Counted from the stretch's first letter, positions 9,345-19,891 are shown. The stretch: DNA of 64,000 nt from CAWFFV01 sp963814985 (GCA_963814985.1 CAWFFV010000018.1:186001-250000), one strand, 5' to 3'. Made by a program: numbers and translations. Notes: generated by a model not told the origin, from the letters alone.

Positions 9345-9385
9345 CAGAACTGCTATCTGAGGGGGTGACAATACAAACCTTAAAT

Positions 9386-9458
9386 AGTTGTGAGCAAAAT
9401 ATATAGAAACGTCGTGTGCCGCAGACGCATGACGTTTCTATATATTTTACTCACAACT
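9386..9458. terminator. Long 28-bp hairpin after the MarR-hydrolase operon
   Basis: Arms at 9386-9413 and 9431-9458 pair over 28 bp with a single mismatch (C against A) and a 17-base loop. The arms begin AGTTGTGAG and contain the AT-rich AAAATATATAGAAACGTC. It lies 42 bases after the hydrolase stop and directly before the broken 9.5-10.7 kb remnant. It may terminate transcription, but its length suggests it could also be a small inverted-repeat element. Confidence 0.55.
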
Positions 9459-9495
9459 TACAACAATATGCCCGTTTTACATTCAGAATCATCTC

Positions 9496-9798
9496 GTGAT
9501 CTTTGTGGTTGTGATCCTCCTTGGTATATGCGGCATAGCATTACTACTTAATCGGATTGGGAAAACTTTGTTTGCCGGAATAATCGTTGTCGTCTCATCT
9601 GAACTTGCACTGATGGCTATTGTGATAACGGCCATTCCACTCGACGTGTCTAATCTTCCTCTCTTTGACATGCTCATTATGGCAGAACTCCTTGCGATCT
9701 CGCTATTGCCTGCAAGGAATGTCTTTCTCGTTGCCATGCTGAATATCCTGTTCATTGTGGCTGATCTGCGGTTCCAGCCAGCGATCAGTATGCATTAG
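9496..9798 (+). pseudogene. Membrane-protein fragment fused to a kinase remnant
   Basis: A 100-residue hydrophobic stretch with about four helices and no good ribosome site. It begins at GTG directly after the long hairpin. It looks like an internal membrane-domain piece of a larger sensor. Its reading frame ends just after the point where a Ser/Thr kinase C-lobe starts in another frame (from about 9774), so the two pieces have been joined by deletion or recombination. I do not regard it as a functional gene. Confidence 0.45.
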
Positions 9799-10743
9799 CC
9801 GTCATGGTCTATGAATGGCTTTGTGGGCAACTTCCCTATCAAGGTGATCCCATTACTGTTGGGATGCAACACCTGATGGCTCCCATTCCCCCGATACGTA
9901 TGCACAATGATACGCTTTCGCCTGACATAGAAGAGATCTCAAAGGCAATGGCAAAAAATCCCAGACAACGCTGACAGCGAGCGTACCTTTGCTGCTGCCT
10001 TGCAACAGGCCTATCAAGCGGGACAAGCACAGATCATTATCCCTCCGTCTCCACCGATAGACAAAACGCTACCAGCAAGCTACCCACGTCAATCGACAAA
10101 CACGCTTCCACTAAGAAGAACGTTTAGCGATATCAGATCTCGAGGAAGCCAGAAGTGGTGGTCCTTTCCCACTGGCAAGGCGATATTCTCGTCTCCTGCT
10201 GTAGTCAATAGCGTTATTTACTTCGGCTCGGATGATCATAACCTCTATGCCCTTGATGCTACTTCCGGACGAAAACTGTGGTCCTTTTTCACTGATGGTT
10301 CGGTAACCTCATCTCCCACTGTGGCCAATGGCATCGTCTACTTCGGCTCGGGAGACAGCAACCTCTACGCTCTTTATGCTACTTCCGGGCAAAAACTGTG
10401 GTCCTTCCCCACTGATGGCCCAGTGTCCTCATCGCCTATTGCCGTCAATGGCATCATCTACTGCGGCTCAGATGATGGTAACCTCTATGCCCTTGATACT
10501 GCTACCGGACGAAAACTGTGGTCCTTTTCCACTGATGGTGCGGTGATCTCGTCACCTACTGCGGCCAATGGCATCATCTACTTCGGCTCGGGAGACAGCA
10601 ACCTCTATGCCCTTGATGCTACTTCCGGACGAAAACTGTGGACCTTTTCCACTGATGGTGCGGTGGCCTCGTCACCTACTGCGGCCAATGGCATCGTCTA
10701 CTTCGGCTCGGGAGACAGCAACCTCTATGCAATTTTTGCATGA
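9783..10743 (+). pseudogene. Ser/Thr protein kinase C-lobe remnant plus PQQ-type beta-propeller
   Basis: From 9783 one frame reads DQYALAVMVYEWLCGQLPY and then SPDIEEISKAMAKNPRQR, the helix F to helix I part of a Hanks-type kinase; everything before (ATP site, HRD, DFG) is missing. After a stop/frame change at about 9972, another frame reads TFAAALQQAYQAGQAQ, a Pro-rich linker, then five PQQ/BamB-like repeats (LWSFSTDGAV, SSPTAANGIIYFGS, NLYALDATSGRK). Kinase-propeller fusions are common in Ktedonobacteria. The propeller frame alone (10000-10743) is open for 247 residues but lacks a start of its own. Confidence 0.75.
10155..10735 (+). repeat. Five tandem 120-bp PQQ-propeller repeats
   Basis: The propeller coding region repeats with exact 120-base spacing: phrases such as AAAACTGTGG and GGCATCATCTACT recur at the same offset every 120 bases. 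Units 4 and 5 are nearly identical at DNA level, which points to recent unit duplication. Each unit encodes one 40-residue blade. Confidence 0.85.
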
Positions 10744-10807
10744 GGGAGACGGAGATTCTGGCCACTAGTTCCTGATACTAAGGTTCATCAAGGAGCATAG
10801 CCTAGGC

Positions 10808-12042
10808 TTAGTTTACCGAGGCATTGCGTACACGCTGGTTAAACGTGACTGCAACGGCCAGCAAACCTTGCGGAATAAACAGCAGAAGCACTGCATTGAC
10901 TGGTCCAACCCACTGCAATAGCAGGCCGGTGATCCACATGCCCAGCGGCTGCCCCCCAAACGCGATCAGGCGGAAGACGCTGCTGACACGCCCTTGCAGA
11001 TGGTCAGGGGTGACCATCAGACGATAGCTGTACTGCACCACCATGTACATAGGTACAACAACAAAGCCGATGACATTGCCAATGCCAAGCACCCAGACAT
11101 TGGGCGCGAACGCATAGACTAGCCAGCCCAGCGCCCACAACCAGGAGGTCCCAACCAATACCTTATAGAAACCAAAGCGTTTGTAGAGCGGCGTGACTAT
11201 TACCGCGCCGAGAATACTTCCCAGTCCACCAGCACCAAAGATCAGACCCAGCGTGACATTACTGGCATGCATGCGCTGTCCAAGTACGATAATGAGCAAC
11301 ACATAGCCATAGCAGGGCGTAATCAGGCCAAAGGTATGCAGTGCCAGGAAACGCAGGCCAGTGGGTTGTGCCACAGCCAGACCACTCCCTCTTTAATCTC
11401 TTTCCGCAGATCAGGCGATCCTGTCCCACCCACCATACGCTCCTCTTGAAAACGTCTTTTGATGAAGAGTAGCGAGACAATCGAACATGCGTAGGAGATA
11501 GTATCAACAAGAAATGGCATCATACTCCCCAGCCCATACAGGATAGGGCCTAGCGTTGGACCAATCGTAGTAGCAAGAGATTCTATCGTCTGATCCTGGG
11601 CCGTGGCATCCGGAATCTGTTCCGGCTCTACGATACGTGGAATGCTAGCAGTCATGGCCAGACTAAAAAAGACCGCAAGCGTTCCTTCTAGCAGAGCAAC
11701 GATGTAGAGTTGCAAGTAGCTCAGTTGCCCCAGCCACAGAGCGAGTGGGATGCTGCCCAGAGCCAGCGCACGTCCTGTATCACAGATGATCATCAAACGT
11801 TTGCGATCCCAACGGTCCACCAGCGCGCCTGCGGGCAGCATGAGCAACACAGTAGGCAGGCTGCGCACAGCCGATATCAAACCAGCCTGGGCTGGTGAGT
11901 GCGTCAAAGCCAGAAACAGCAGGGGAAAAGCAATCAGCGATACCTGTGAACCAATCGCAGAGCGCCACTGCCGGCTGGTGAGAATCAGGTAATCGCGATT
12001 GCGCCAGAGCGGTTTGATCTTGCCTTTGAATGCCTCGGGCAT
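10808..12042 (-). pseudogene. MFS transporter, one frame break
   Basis: A major-facilitator protein of about 411 residues with 12 predicted helices, of the EntS/MFS_3-like group. The loop 2-3 motif (GALVDRWDRKRLMII) and the paired motif in the second half are present. The frame changes at about 11355-11365, where CCACTGGCCTGCG should read with one more C to give PLALRFLALHTFGL; a homopolymer deletion is likely. The start is ATG 12042 with AAAGG close upstream. It follows the tetR gene by 95 bases in the same direction and is probably the efflux pump controlled by it. Confidence 0.85.
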
Positions 12043-12137
12043 AAATACCTTTCAGATATAGGTTTTTTAGGAAAGGAAGGTAAAGCCTCGTCATCTGCTA
12101 TAATGAGGTCCATTAGTACTCAAGGGCCTACAATTGA

Positions 12138-12728
12138 TTATTGCCAGGTGCTCACTTCTTTGAAGAGTGCAGAGGCAAGCAGGGCGCTGCGTGTGGCGAT
12201 CTCTTTGGGGGTGTAGGGCCTTCCTTGCTCAAGCCACCAGGTAATAGCTTCCACAAACATCGTAGACACCAGATCTGGCACAAACTCATCTGAGAAGGTG
12301 TGGACGGGGTGAGCACTCGCATCCGATCCGTGAGGAAGGTTCCCACCTTCTTTGATCAGGCCCGCCAGAGACGCACGCATCTTCCTCGCAAACCAGGGGC
12401 TGCCCTTTCTGCCAAGCAGCGCCCGATAGAGCCGTTCGTAGTGCGCAATATGCTCGAAGAACGTCACCCAAATCTCAGCAGGATGTTCTCGCCCCAGATC
12501 TCCAACCGCGTTGAACAAGGCGCTCATGGCTTCCTCAAAAATCTGCTCCACCAGATCATATTTATCCTGATAATTGCGATAGAACGCGGCCCGGCTCACC
12601 ATCGCACGCTCGGTAAGCTCGCCGATGGTGAGTGCCTCGAAACCTCGCTCCTCGATCAAATCAATTAACGCCTCCCTTAGCAGTTTCTGCGTGCGTCTTA
12701 CGCGTAAATTGCTTACCGATTGAGTCAT
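12138..12728 (-). CDS. TetR/AcrR-family transcriptional regulator
   Basis: 196 residues. The N-terminal TetR helix-turn-helix is clear (LIEERGFEALTIGELTERA, then VSRAAFYRNYQDKYDLV). The C-terminal ligand domain is of the TetR_C_11/DhaS-like kind. Start ATG 12728 has GGAG six bases upstream. It is divergent from the methyltransferase at 12988 and upstream of the MFS gene, so it probably controls both through the inverted repeats at 12740-12755 and 12827-12843. Confidence 0.9.
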   Translation of the reverse strand: MTQSVSNLRVRRTQKLLREALIDLIEERGFEALTIGELTERAMVSRAAFYRNYQDKYDLVEQIFEEAMSALFNAVGDLGREHPAEIWVTFFEHIAHYERLYRALLGRKGSPWFARKMRASLAGLIKEGGNLPHGSDASAHPVHTFSDEFVPDLVSTMFVEAITWWLEQGRPYTPKEIATRSALLASALFKEVSTWQ

Positions 12729-12739
12729 TTTGCGCTCCT

Positions 12740-12755
12740 TGTCTCATCTGAGACA
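12740..12755. promoter_or_regulatory. Inverted repeat, probable TetR operator (site 1)
   Basis: TGTCTCATCTGAGACA has two 7-base arms (TGTCTCA / TGAGACA) around a 2-base centre, 12 bases upstream of the tetR start. Typical TetR-family operator symmetry and location. Confidence 0.6.
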
Positions 12756-12826
12756 CATTTTCCTGATTGATCCTTGTCTCTCTGCGCTCGTCCGGCTACA
12801 CTAAGAACCAGATACGAGAGTCCATC

Positions 12827-12843
12827 TGAGATAGTATGTCTCA
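12827..12843. promoter_or_regulatory. Inverted repeat, probable TetR operator (site 2)
   Basis: TGAGA and TCTCA, seven bases apart, use the same half-site words as site 1 and lie in the same divergent promoter region. Confidence 0.45.
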
Positions 12844-12987
12844 ACCCGGTCGTCCTGTCAACAGACAGATCTGAACCATCCATGAGGCGTCAAGATAAGA
12901 GTTACCGGTGCATTTCATTTACCACGCGCTGCGTGAGTCAACACACCCTCTTACAAAAGAGAGGTTTTCTCTGAAAGGACAAGATCT

Positions 12988-13677
12988 ATGCATTCGTTTG
13001 CACGTCACCTCCACGGCTCTGCGGGCAAGGCGTCGGCCAAAGAGACAAAAGGGCTGATCCTCAACGGGGGCTGGCGCTACGACCTGACGGGATGGTTCTG
13101 CGACACCTTTATGTTCCGTGGCCAGTGGCGGGAACTCAGGCAGAGGACTGCTAATCTGGCCCGTATTCAACCTGGAGAGCAGGTGCTGGATGTGGGCTGC
13201 GGCACGGGGACACTGGCAATGGAAGTGGCACGCAGTGTTGGCACAACGGGCCACGTCGCGGGCGTTGATCCGGGGACAGAGCAGATCGCCCGTGCCCGCT
13301 CGAAAGCGGCTCGGCGCAACTTGCCCATCGATTTCCAGATTGGGGTGATCGAGCATCTCGCCTTCCCCGATCAGACGTTCGATGTGGTGCTCTCTACCTT
13401 GATGATGCATCATTTGCCGGCTCCCCTCAAACGTCAGGGACTCTCTGAAATCGCCCGTGTGCTCAAACCAGGAGGGCGCCTGGTCATTGCCGATTTCAAG
13501 CACAAGCAAGAGCGCCAGGGTCAGGCCGCACGCTTTCACGCGGGGGGAAGCAGCGTGCATGATCTGGTTGCACTCATCAAGGAGGCCGGTTTCAACCAGC
13601 TGGAAACGGAGGAGATGCAGCCCGCACGCTTCTCTGCTTTCCCAGGAGCAGGTTTTGTCCTTGCATACAAAAGCTGA
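12988..13677 (+). CDS. Class I SAM-dependent methyltransferase (UbiE-like)
   Basis: 229 residues. The SAM-binding motif I (VLDVGCGTGTLAMEVA), the acidic loop (VAGVDPGTEQI), motif post-II (FDVVLSTLMMHHL) and motif III (LKPGGRLVIADF) are all present, as in UbiE/COQ5-type methyltransferases. AAAGGA lies at proper distance from ATG 12988. It is the first gene of a divergent unit facing tetR and is followed 11 bases later by a hydrolase. The substrate is not predictable; the context suggests detoxification or modification of a small molecule that also binds TetR. Confidence 0.88.
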   Translation: MHSFARHLHGSAGKASAKETKGLILNGGWRYDLTGWFCDTFMFRGQWRELRQRTANLARIQPGEQVLDVGCGTGTLAMEVARSVGTTGHVAGVDPGTEQIARARSKAARRNLPIDFQIGVIEHLAFPDQTFDVVLSTLMMHHLPAPLKRQGLSEIARVLKPGGRLVIADFKHKQERQGQAARFHAGGSSVHDLVALIKEAGFNQLETEEMQPARFSAFPGAGFVLAYKS

Positions 13678-13688
13678 GAGGAAGGCAG

Positions 13689-14506
13689 ATGAGTACACTC
13701 AAGATTCCCGGTGCGCAAGTTGTTTTATGAGGTGAGCGGATCCGGGCCACTCCTGATCCTGAATTCCAGGGGCTAGCGGCGTGGGAGAGGTCTTCCGCCA
13801 GATCGCACATGACCTTTCAGCACGGTATCAGGTGGTCACCTACGACCGTCGCGGTTTTTCCCGGAGTCAACTCGATGGACCTCAAGACTATGATCACCGG
13901 CTCTCGACCGATGCCGATGATGTCCGGCGCTTGATCGAGCATCTGACAGATAAACCAGCAACCGTCTTTGGCAACAGCTCGGGAGCGATTGTCGCACTCG
14001 AAGTCCTCGCCCATTATCCCGAGCAAGTCCAGACGGTAGTTGCCCATGAGCCTCCGGCCGTTTTACTGCTGCCTGATGCGGCAAAATGGCTGGCCTTTTT
14101 CGACGGGGTCTATGACACCTACCAAGAGAGTGGGATTCCCAAAGCCATGCACCAGTTTGCTAGCAGGATTGTTGGAAGTGAAGACCATCAGGTGATAGAG
14201 CATTCTATGACAAAGCAAGCGAACGAGTACACCATGACGAACGCTGCGTACTGGATGGAGCATGAGTTGCGCCAGTATCCACGATTTGAGCTTGATCTCG
14301 ACGCCCTCGCTGCGCATACCAGGCGGCTCATGCTAGCTTGTGGGCGCGACTCCCAAAACCAGATGACGTGCCAACCGAACAAGGTACTCGCCAGACGGTT
14401 GGGACTCGATATCGTCGATTTGCCCGGCGGACACCTCGGCTTCATGTTCTCTCCTACTGAGTTCGCAAAGGAACTCATGAACGCGCTCAAAGACGACCTG
14501 ATCTGA
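13689..14506 (+). pseudogene. Alpha/beta-fold hydrolase, two frame breaks near the N-terminus
   Basis: From 13781 an intact frame shows strand LSARYQVVTYDRRGFSRS, nucleophile elbow GNSSGA and a C-terminal His (LPGGHLGFMF). The expected N-terminus is found in other frames: ATG 13689 with GAAGG upstream, then LFYEVSGSGPLLIL, then IPGASGVGEVF. One extra base near 13706-13710 and one near 13761-13765 explain the breaks. With both corrected the protein has about 271 residues. It belongs to the methyltransferase unit. Confidence 0.8.
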
Positions 14507-14644
14507 CGCTCAAGAGGGGGAAAACTTCTGACTGCCTTCGGCATAGATACCCTTTCTCATTTTGTTATCACAAACAAAAGCAAGAACATCCATAAGCTTA
14601 TGACGGCCATACATACTTAAACCGTCAAAAAGGAAAGAAGCGCA

Positions 14645-17081
14645 ATGACGATAGAAGCCAAACGATCCCCGGAAGAAGAACAGGGATCGCAAACTCACAA
14701 TCAGACGACTGAGGATAGCCACGTCGTCTTTGCACTGGAGGGCATGACCTGCGCCTCCTGCGCGATGCGTATTGAGAAGGGCTTGAAGAAGGTGACAGGA
14801 GTGAAGGAGGCCAGTGTCAACCTTGCTACTGAACAGGGCACCGTAACCTATGATCCCACTCAAACCAATGTGGAGCAGATGATACAAAAGGTCGAGACCA
14901 TTGGGTATAAAGCCACAGCGCTGAATATGCCTGCTGCATCGCTACCTGAGCCAGCACAAGCCAGCCAGTCTGACAAGCCCAATGGATGTTTCAGATGTAC
15001 CTGTTTCACAGGAAGAAGAACGAAATCAGCGTAAACAGGCCGAAGTTATTCGCAAACGAAATCTTTTAATTCTGAGCATCACACTCACCTTACCCATTGT
15101 TGTCATGAGCATGTTCTTCATGAATAGCTTTCCCGGCGAAAACTTGCTTTTGCTGCTGCTCACAACTCCTGTCTGGGCCATCGTAGGTTGGGAGTTCCAC
15201 CGAACAGCGCTGAAAACGCTTCGTCATGCTGGTGCGAACATGGACACACTGGTCTCAGTTGGTTCGACTGCTGCATATGGAATGAGTGTCGTTGCCACTT
15301 TTTTCCCTCATATCGTTGGAGGAACAACATTCTACGATACGGCGGCGCTCATCGTCACGCTGATTTTCTTAGGCAAGTATCTGGAAGTTCGGGCCAAAGG
15401 GCAAACAAATGAGGCTATCAAGAAGTTAAGTGGGCTACAACCTCGCACCGCTCATGTGATACGTGGCGGAGCGGAGATAGAGCTTCCTATCGAAAGTGTC
15501 CAGGTTGGAGATGAGATCATCATACGTCCTGGTGAAAGAATCCCTGTTGATGGACTGGTTCATGCTGGTCATTCCTGGGTCGATGAGTCCATGATTACTG
15601 GCGAAAGTCTTCCCGTTGAAAAGGGGGAAGAAGATCAGCTTATCGGTGCAACGATCAATCAGTCAAGTGTCCTGCGTATGCGTGCCACAAAGGTGGGAGC
15701 TGATACGATCCTGGCCAATATTATTCGTCTGGTAGAGCAGGCCCAGGGTTCCAAAGCTCCTATTCAGCGTCTCGCTGATACCATCTCAGGTGTTTTCGTT
15801 CCTGTTGTGCTGGTAATTGCGTTCCTCACATTTGTGGGTTGGGCCATTGCTGGAAATTTCCTCCCACAAAATCTCATATGCAATACCACCGTGTCTGGTA
15901 TGAACATAGCTGCGCTCAACTGTAACGGTCCATGGATTACGGCACTGGTCGCGGCAATCACAGTACTCGTTGTTGCGTGTCCCTGCGCCCTTGGGCTGGC
16001 AACACCAACAGCCATTATCGTTGGAACGGGAAGAGGCGCTGAGAAGGGTATTCTCATCAAAGGTGGGGATAGTCTGGAGCGTGTCCAGGCTGTACGCGCT
16101 GTTCTGCTTGATAAGACAGGGACCATTACCAAAGGGAAACCTGAACTGACCGATGTAATTGCATATGTTAACGAGCGGGCGGATGATATGTTGCGTCTAA
16201 CGGCTCAGGCCGAACAAGGGTCTGAACATCCGCTGGCTGCTGCTATCATCGAAGGAGCAAAAGCACGAGGTATAATGCCTGGGCATATCCCTGAGCACAT
16301 GACAGCACTTGCCGGACGTGGATTAGAGGCAACAGTCGAGGGTCATCATATAGTAATTGGGACACGTCGTTTGCTGGATGAACGTTCCATAGCTTACAAT
16401 CCCATGGAGAATGCTCTGCAAAAATTAGAAGAGCAGGGTAAGACGGCTATGCTGGTTGCCATCGATGGTGAGATTGCCGGCGTAATCGCCGTTGCTGATA
16501 CTATCAAAGTTGGTTCAGCAGAGGCAATCAAGCAGTTCCATGAGCAAGGACTGGCCGTCTGGATGCTCACCGGCGACAACCAGCGCACGGCGCAAGCTAT
16601 CGCAAAACAGGTTGGGATTCCCCCTGAGCGAGTACTTGCAGAAGTCTTGCCAGAAGATAAAGCAAATCAGGTGAAACGTCTCCAGGCACAGGGCCTTGTT
16701 GTGGCGTTTGTCGGTGATGGCATCAATGATGCCCCGGCACTGGTGCAAGCCGATGCTGGAATCGCAATGGGAACAGGGACAGATATTGCCATGGAGGCAT
16801 CTGATATTACACTGGTCAAAGGCAATCTAAAGAGCGTTGCCGTAGCATTAGCACTCTCCCGTGCAACCTTGCGTATCATCAAACAAAATCTGTTCCTGGC
16901 TTTCATCTATAATGTCATCTTAATTCCGGCGGCAATCCTCTCACCAATCATTCCTTTTTTGAAGGAACAGGCACCAATCTTTGCCGCCACTGCGATGGCA
17001 TGTTCTTCGGTGACAGTTGTGAGTAATTCTCTGCGTCTCCGGAATTTTGACCGCAAAGAACCATCTCACCCAAAATTGTAA
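14645..17081 (+). pseudogene. copA: Cu+-transporting P1B-type ATPase CopA, one frame break
   Basis: One N-terminal heavy-metal domain (GMTCASC, about residues 33-39) and then the full P-type core. TGES actuator loop, CPC metal site (C445 and C447), DKTGT phosphorylation site (D489), SEHPLAAA nucleotide-binding HP motif, GDGINDAPAL, and the C-terminal MACSSVTVVSNSLRL typical of Cu+ pumps are all visible. The frame changes at about 14981, where one extra C (AAGCCCAATGG) separates the metal domain from the core; corrected length is 811 residues, usual for CopA. A copper chaperone-like gene lies far away at 52377-52586. Confidence 0.9.
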
Positions 17082-17095
17082 CCTTTCAGAAGGAG

Positions 17096-17166
17096 GTGCA
17101 GGGTCCTCCCTGCCGGGGCTCGGGGTGTCCCCGAAAAACTCCTTTTCCTTCTTTTGCTCGCCGCCG
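17096..17166 (+). repeat. Fragment of the S repeat cassette
   Basis: This stretch matches the interior of the S cassettes at 25397-25643 and 49496-49764 (shared words CTGCCGGGGCTCGGGGTG and TTTTCCTTCTTTTGCTCGCC) but lacks both inverted-repeat ends. It contains the hairpin GCAGGG/CCCTGC right after copA and may now act as its terminator. Confidence 0.6.
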
Positions 17167-17222
17167 TAGGTAGTGCAACCAGCAGTTTGCAGAAACTAAG
17201 CACTATGTGACACACTGGAAAC

Positions 17223-19095
17223 ATGAGAGCAAGAACATTGATCATTAACAACTATGACTCATATACCTTCAATCTTTATCAAATGATCGCCATGGTCAAC
17301 GGAGAACCTCCCAGTGTAGTTCGTAATGATCAGCTTAATTGGTCAGAATTAAAACATCTCGGATTTGATAACATAGTCATCTCACCAGGTCCAGGGCATC
17401 CAGGTAATGAGAGAGATTTTGGTGTTTGCCGATCAGCTTTATTAGAGACAGACATACCGCTCCTTGGAGTCTGTCTTGGACACCAGGGGTTAGGATATGT
17501 CTATGGCGCGAATGTGCAAAATGCGCAAGAGATTATGCATGGGAGATTAAGCTCGATTTATCACGACAACTCTGCCCTTTTCGCAGGTATTCCTCAAAAG
17601 TTCCACGCAGTTCGTTACCACTCACTTATTGTTGAAGATGTGTTACCCGAGTGTTTAGAAAAGATTGCCTGGACGGACGAAGGGACTATCATGGGTTTGC
17701 GCCATAAAGAACGACCACACTGGAGGGTCCAATTCCATCCAGAGTCTGTTTGTACAGAATATGGTCAACGTTTGCTCGAGAATTTTCGCGATATCACAGA
17801 CGACTTCCACAAACTTAAACGCATAAAGAGAAACTGGCATGGTTTCTCTGTCATACCTCAGCAGAAACTCTCGGAAGCAAATGCTGAAAGTAGACACTTT
17901 GCAGTGCGAGTTCGCAAGCTTCACACATTCCATAATCCGGAGCAAGTTTTCTTCCATCTCTTCGGGCAAGAAGCATTTGCATTCTGGCTTGATAGTAGCC
18001 ATATAGAGAAAGGACTATCGAGATTCTCCTTCATGGGAACGAATACTGGACCTTTAAGCCAGATAGTAAAGTACTCCACGAGCACAAAGCAACTTGAGAT
18101 CACACAATCTGGAACGACGCGTTATCAAAATCAAAGTATCTTTGAATATTTAGATCAAGAAACAGCCCGTTTTTGCTGTAGATCGCCCGATATTCCCTTT
18201 GATTTTAATTGTGGATTTGTTGGATATTTTGGTTACGAACTCAAAGGAGAATGTGGAGCTCATCCAGCCCACATCTCACCTCTTCCTGATGCCATGTTTA
18301 TTTTTGCCGACCGGGTAACTGCATTTGATCATTTTGAGGAAGCCATACAGTTGCTCTGTTTAGCAGATCGGAATGATCTCTCATCAGCCGAATCCTGGTT
18401 CAGCGATATCGAGCAAAAACTGAAAGATCTTCCCCCTCTGGCTCTCTCCGCTTTGAAGATCAACCAGGAACCTCCTATATTTCACCTCAGGAGATCATCT
18501 GAGAGCTATCTCAACGATCTACAAGAGTGTAAGCGATATCTAAGGGATGGAGAGAGCTATGAAATCTGTCTGACGAATTACCTCAAGACCGCTACCACTC
18601 TGGAACCACTTGCACTTTATCGCAACCTCCGTCAGGTGAATCCTGCTCCCTATGCTGCATTTTTGCGTTTCGACGAGATAGCTATCCTCAGTTCATCAAC
18701 TTGTTTCCACTATACATGGGAAGCTTCGAGATGACATCCGAGCAATTGATTGCATCCGTGCTGCATTTCCAGGTGGTTCCATGACAGGCGCTCCTAAACT
18801 ACGTACAATGGAAATTATTGACTCACTAGAAGGGGAGGCCAGAGGAATTTACTCCGGGGTTCTTGGGTTTCTGGGCACAAATGGTACCGCAGATTTGAGT
18901 ATTGTTATCAGGACAATCGTTGCTACTCCTGAAGGGTTAACCATCGGTACAGGGGGAGCAGTTGTCATCCAATCTGATCCAGTAGAAGAATTCAACGAAA
19001 TACTCCTCAAGGCAAAAGCATTGCTTCACGCTATTTTACTCACGCATCAAGGAGATCAAAAAAGTGAGAAAGATCATGAGATGGATGAGCATTAA
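17223..19095 (+). pseudogene. Fused aminodeoxychorismate synthase PabA-PabB with internal deletion
   Basis: The N-terminal 190 residues are a class I glutamine amidotransferase (NYDSYTFNLYQ, ISPGPGHPG, nucleophile Cys in GVCLGHQGLG, HPES). The rest is chorismate-binding: N-terminal FSFMGTN region, GYFGYELKGE, then SYEICLTNYL. At 18691-18698 the frame jumps from AILSSS straight to QLVSTIHGKLRDD, losing about 84 residues that in this family hold PIKGT with the catalytic Lys and the ENLMIVDLLRND motif. The tail (PGGSMTGAPKLRTMEIID, GTGGAVV) follows in another frame. The enzyme as written cannot work. Position next to pabC indicates the folate branch rather than tryptophan. Confidence 0.85.
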
Positions 19096-19891
19096 TGGGA
19101 GAGAAGTTCTCCAGGAAGATGCCAATATTTCAGCTCTGGATTATGGGATATTGTATGGATACGGAGTATTTACAACCCTTAAGGTGAGAGATGGAGTATC
19201 TCTCTTTTTTGAACGCCATAGACAACGCTTACAAATGAGCGTCGAAAGGCTTGCTTTCGGGAGATTTTCGCTCAGTTTTGATCTGAAAGCAGCCATCAAC
19301 AATGTTATTCATCTCAATGAACTCGTGGAGGGAGCTTTACGCATCACAATTACTCCAGGAATTCCTCTTCAATCTCCCTTTTTTGGGAACATCAATCCAA
19401 CAGTTGTTATTCATGCAACGCTGATGCACGAGCCGCGAGAGTTCGTGGATGCTATCACTATTGAGGAACAAAGAGATATTTTTCGGGATATCAAAATGAC
19501 TAACAGAGTTGTGTCTCTGCTAGCAGAGCGTACGGCATTACAGCAGGGAGTCCAGGAAGCACTCTTCAGTGATAAAGAAGGCCTTGTCGAAGCCACATCT
19601 AGCAATATTTTTTCTCTAGACAGTACAGGAAGATTAGTCACTCCACCAATTGAGGGCAGAGGACTGAACGGTATCACCAGACAAATTCTTCTTGAATGCG
19701 CAGAAACCCAGATTGCCCAGATCCCCACAAACACCACCGGACCTCTCTTCCTCATCAACAGCTTGAGTGCCGTGCCGATACGCTGCTTAGACGGCAGAGA
19801 GTTAATCCAGCAGCGTGATCTTCTTCTCAGTATAAGAAGAAAAATAGCCATGAGAGAAGATGAAGATCTGAAAACAATGAAAAATTTGTAA
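19064..19891 (+). CDS. pabC: Aminodeoxychorismate lyase-like class IV aminotransferase (PabC)
   Basis: 275 residues of the PLP-dependent fold-type IV family. ALDYGILYGYGVFTTLKV is the family's N-terminal signature and LVEATSSNIFSLD the cofactor loop; the conserved Lys that binds PLP is not obvious where expected: the sequence TNRVVSLLAERTAL has Asn-Arg rather than the usual K-x-x-x-Y/N-L region, so activity is uncertain. GTG 19064 has AAGGAG (19049-19054) at nine bases and overlaps the pabAB end by 32 bases; ATG 19076 is an alternative. Its neighbour pabAB points to p-aminobenzoate formation. Confidence 0.75.
   Translation: MRKIMRWMSINGREVLQEDANISALDYGILYGYGVFTTLKVRDGVSLFFERHRQRLQMSVERLAFGRFSLSFDLKAAINNVIHLNELVEGALRITITPGIPLQSPFFGNINPTVVIHATLMHEPREFVDAITIEEQRDIFRDIKMTNRVVSLLAERTALQQGVQEALFSDKEGLVEATSSNIFSLDSTGRLVTPPIEGRGLNGITRQILLECAETQIAQIPTNTTGPLFLINSLSAVPIRCLDGRELIQQRDLLLSIRRKIAMREDEDLKTMKNL

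Noticed and set aside
9496..9798. Possible small intact membrane protein (NuoK-like by size and hydrophobicity)
   Set aside because: No NuoK residues, no ribosome site, and its end merges into a kinase fragment in another frame; treated as a remnant.
17223..19095. Anthranilate synthase (TrpEG fusion) instead of PabAB
   Set aside because: The adjacent PabC-type gene and the lack of trp genes favour the folate branch; with the key segment deleted the distinction cannot be proved by residues.
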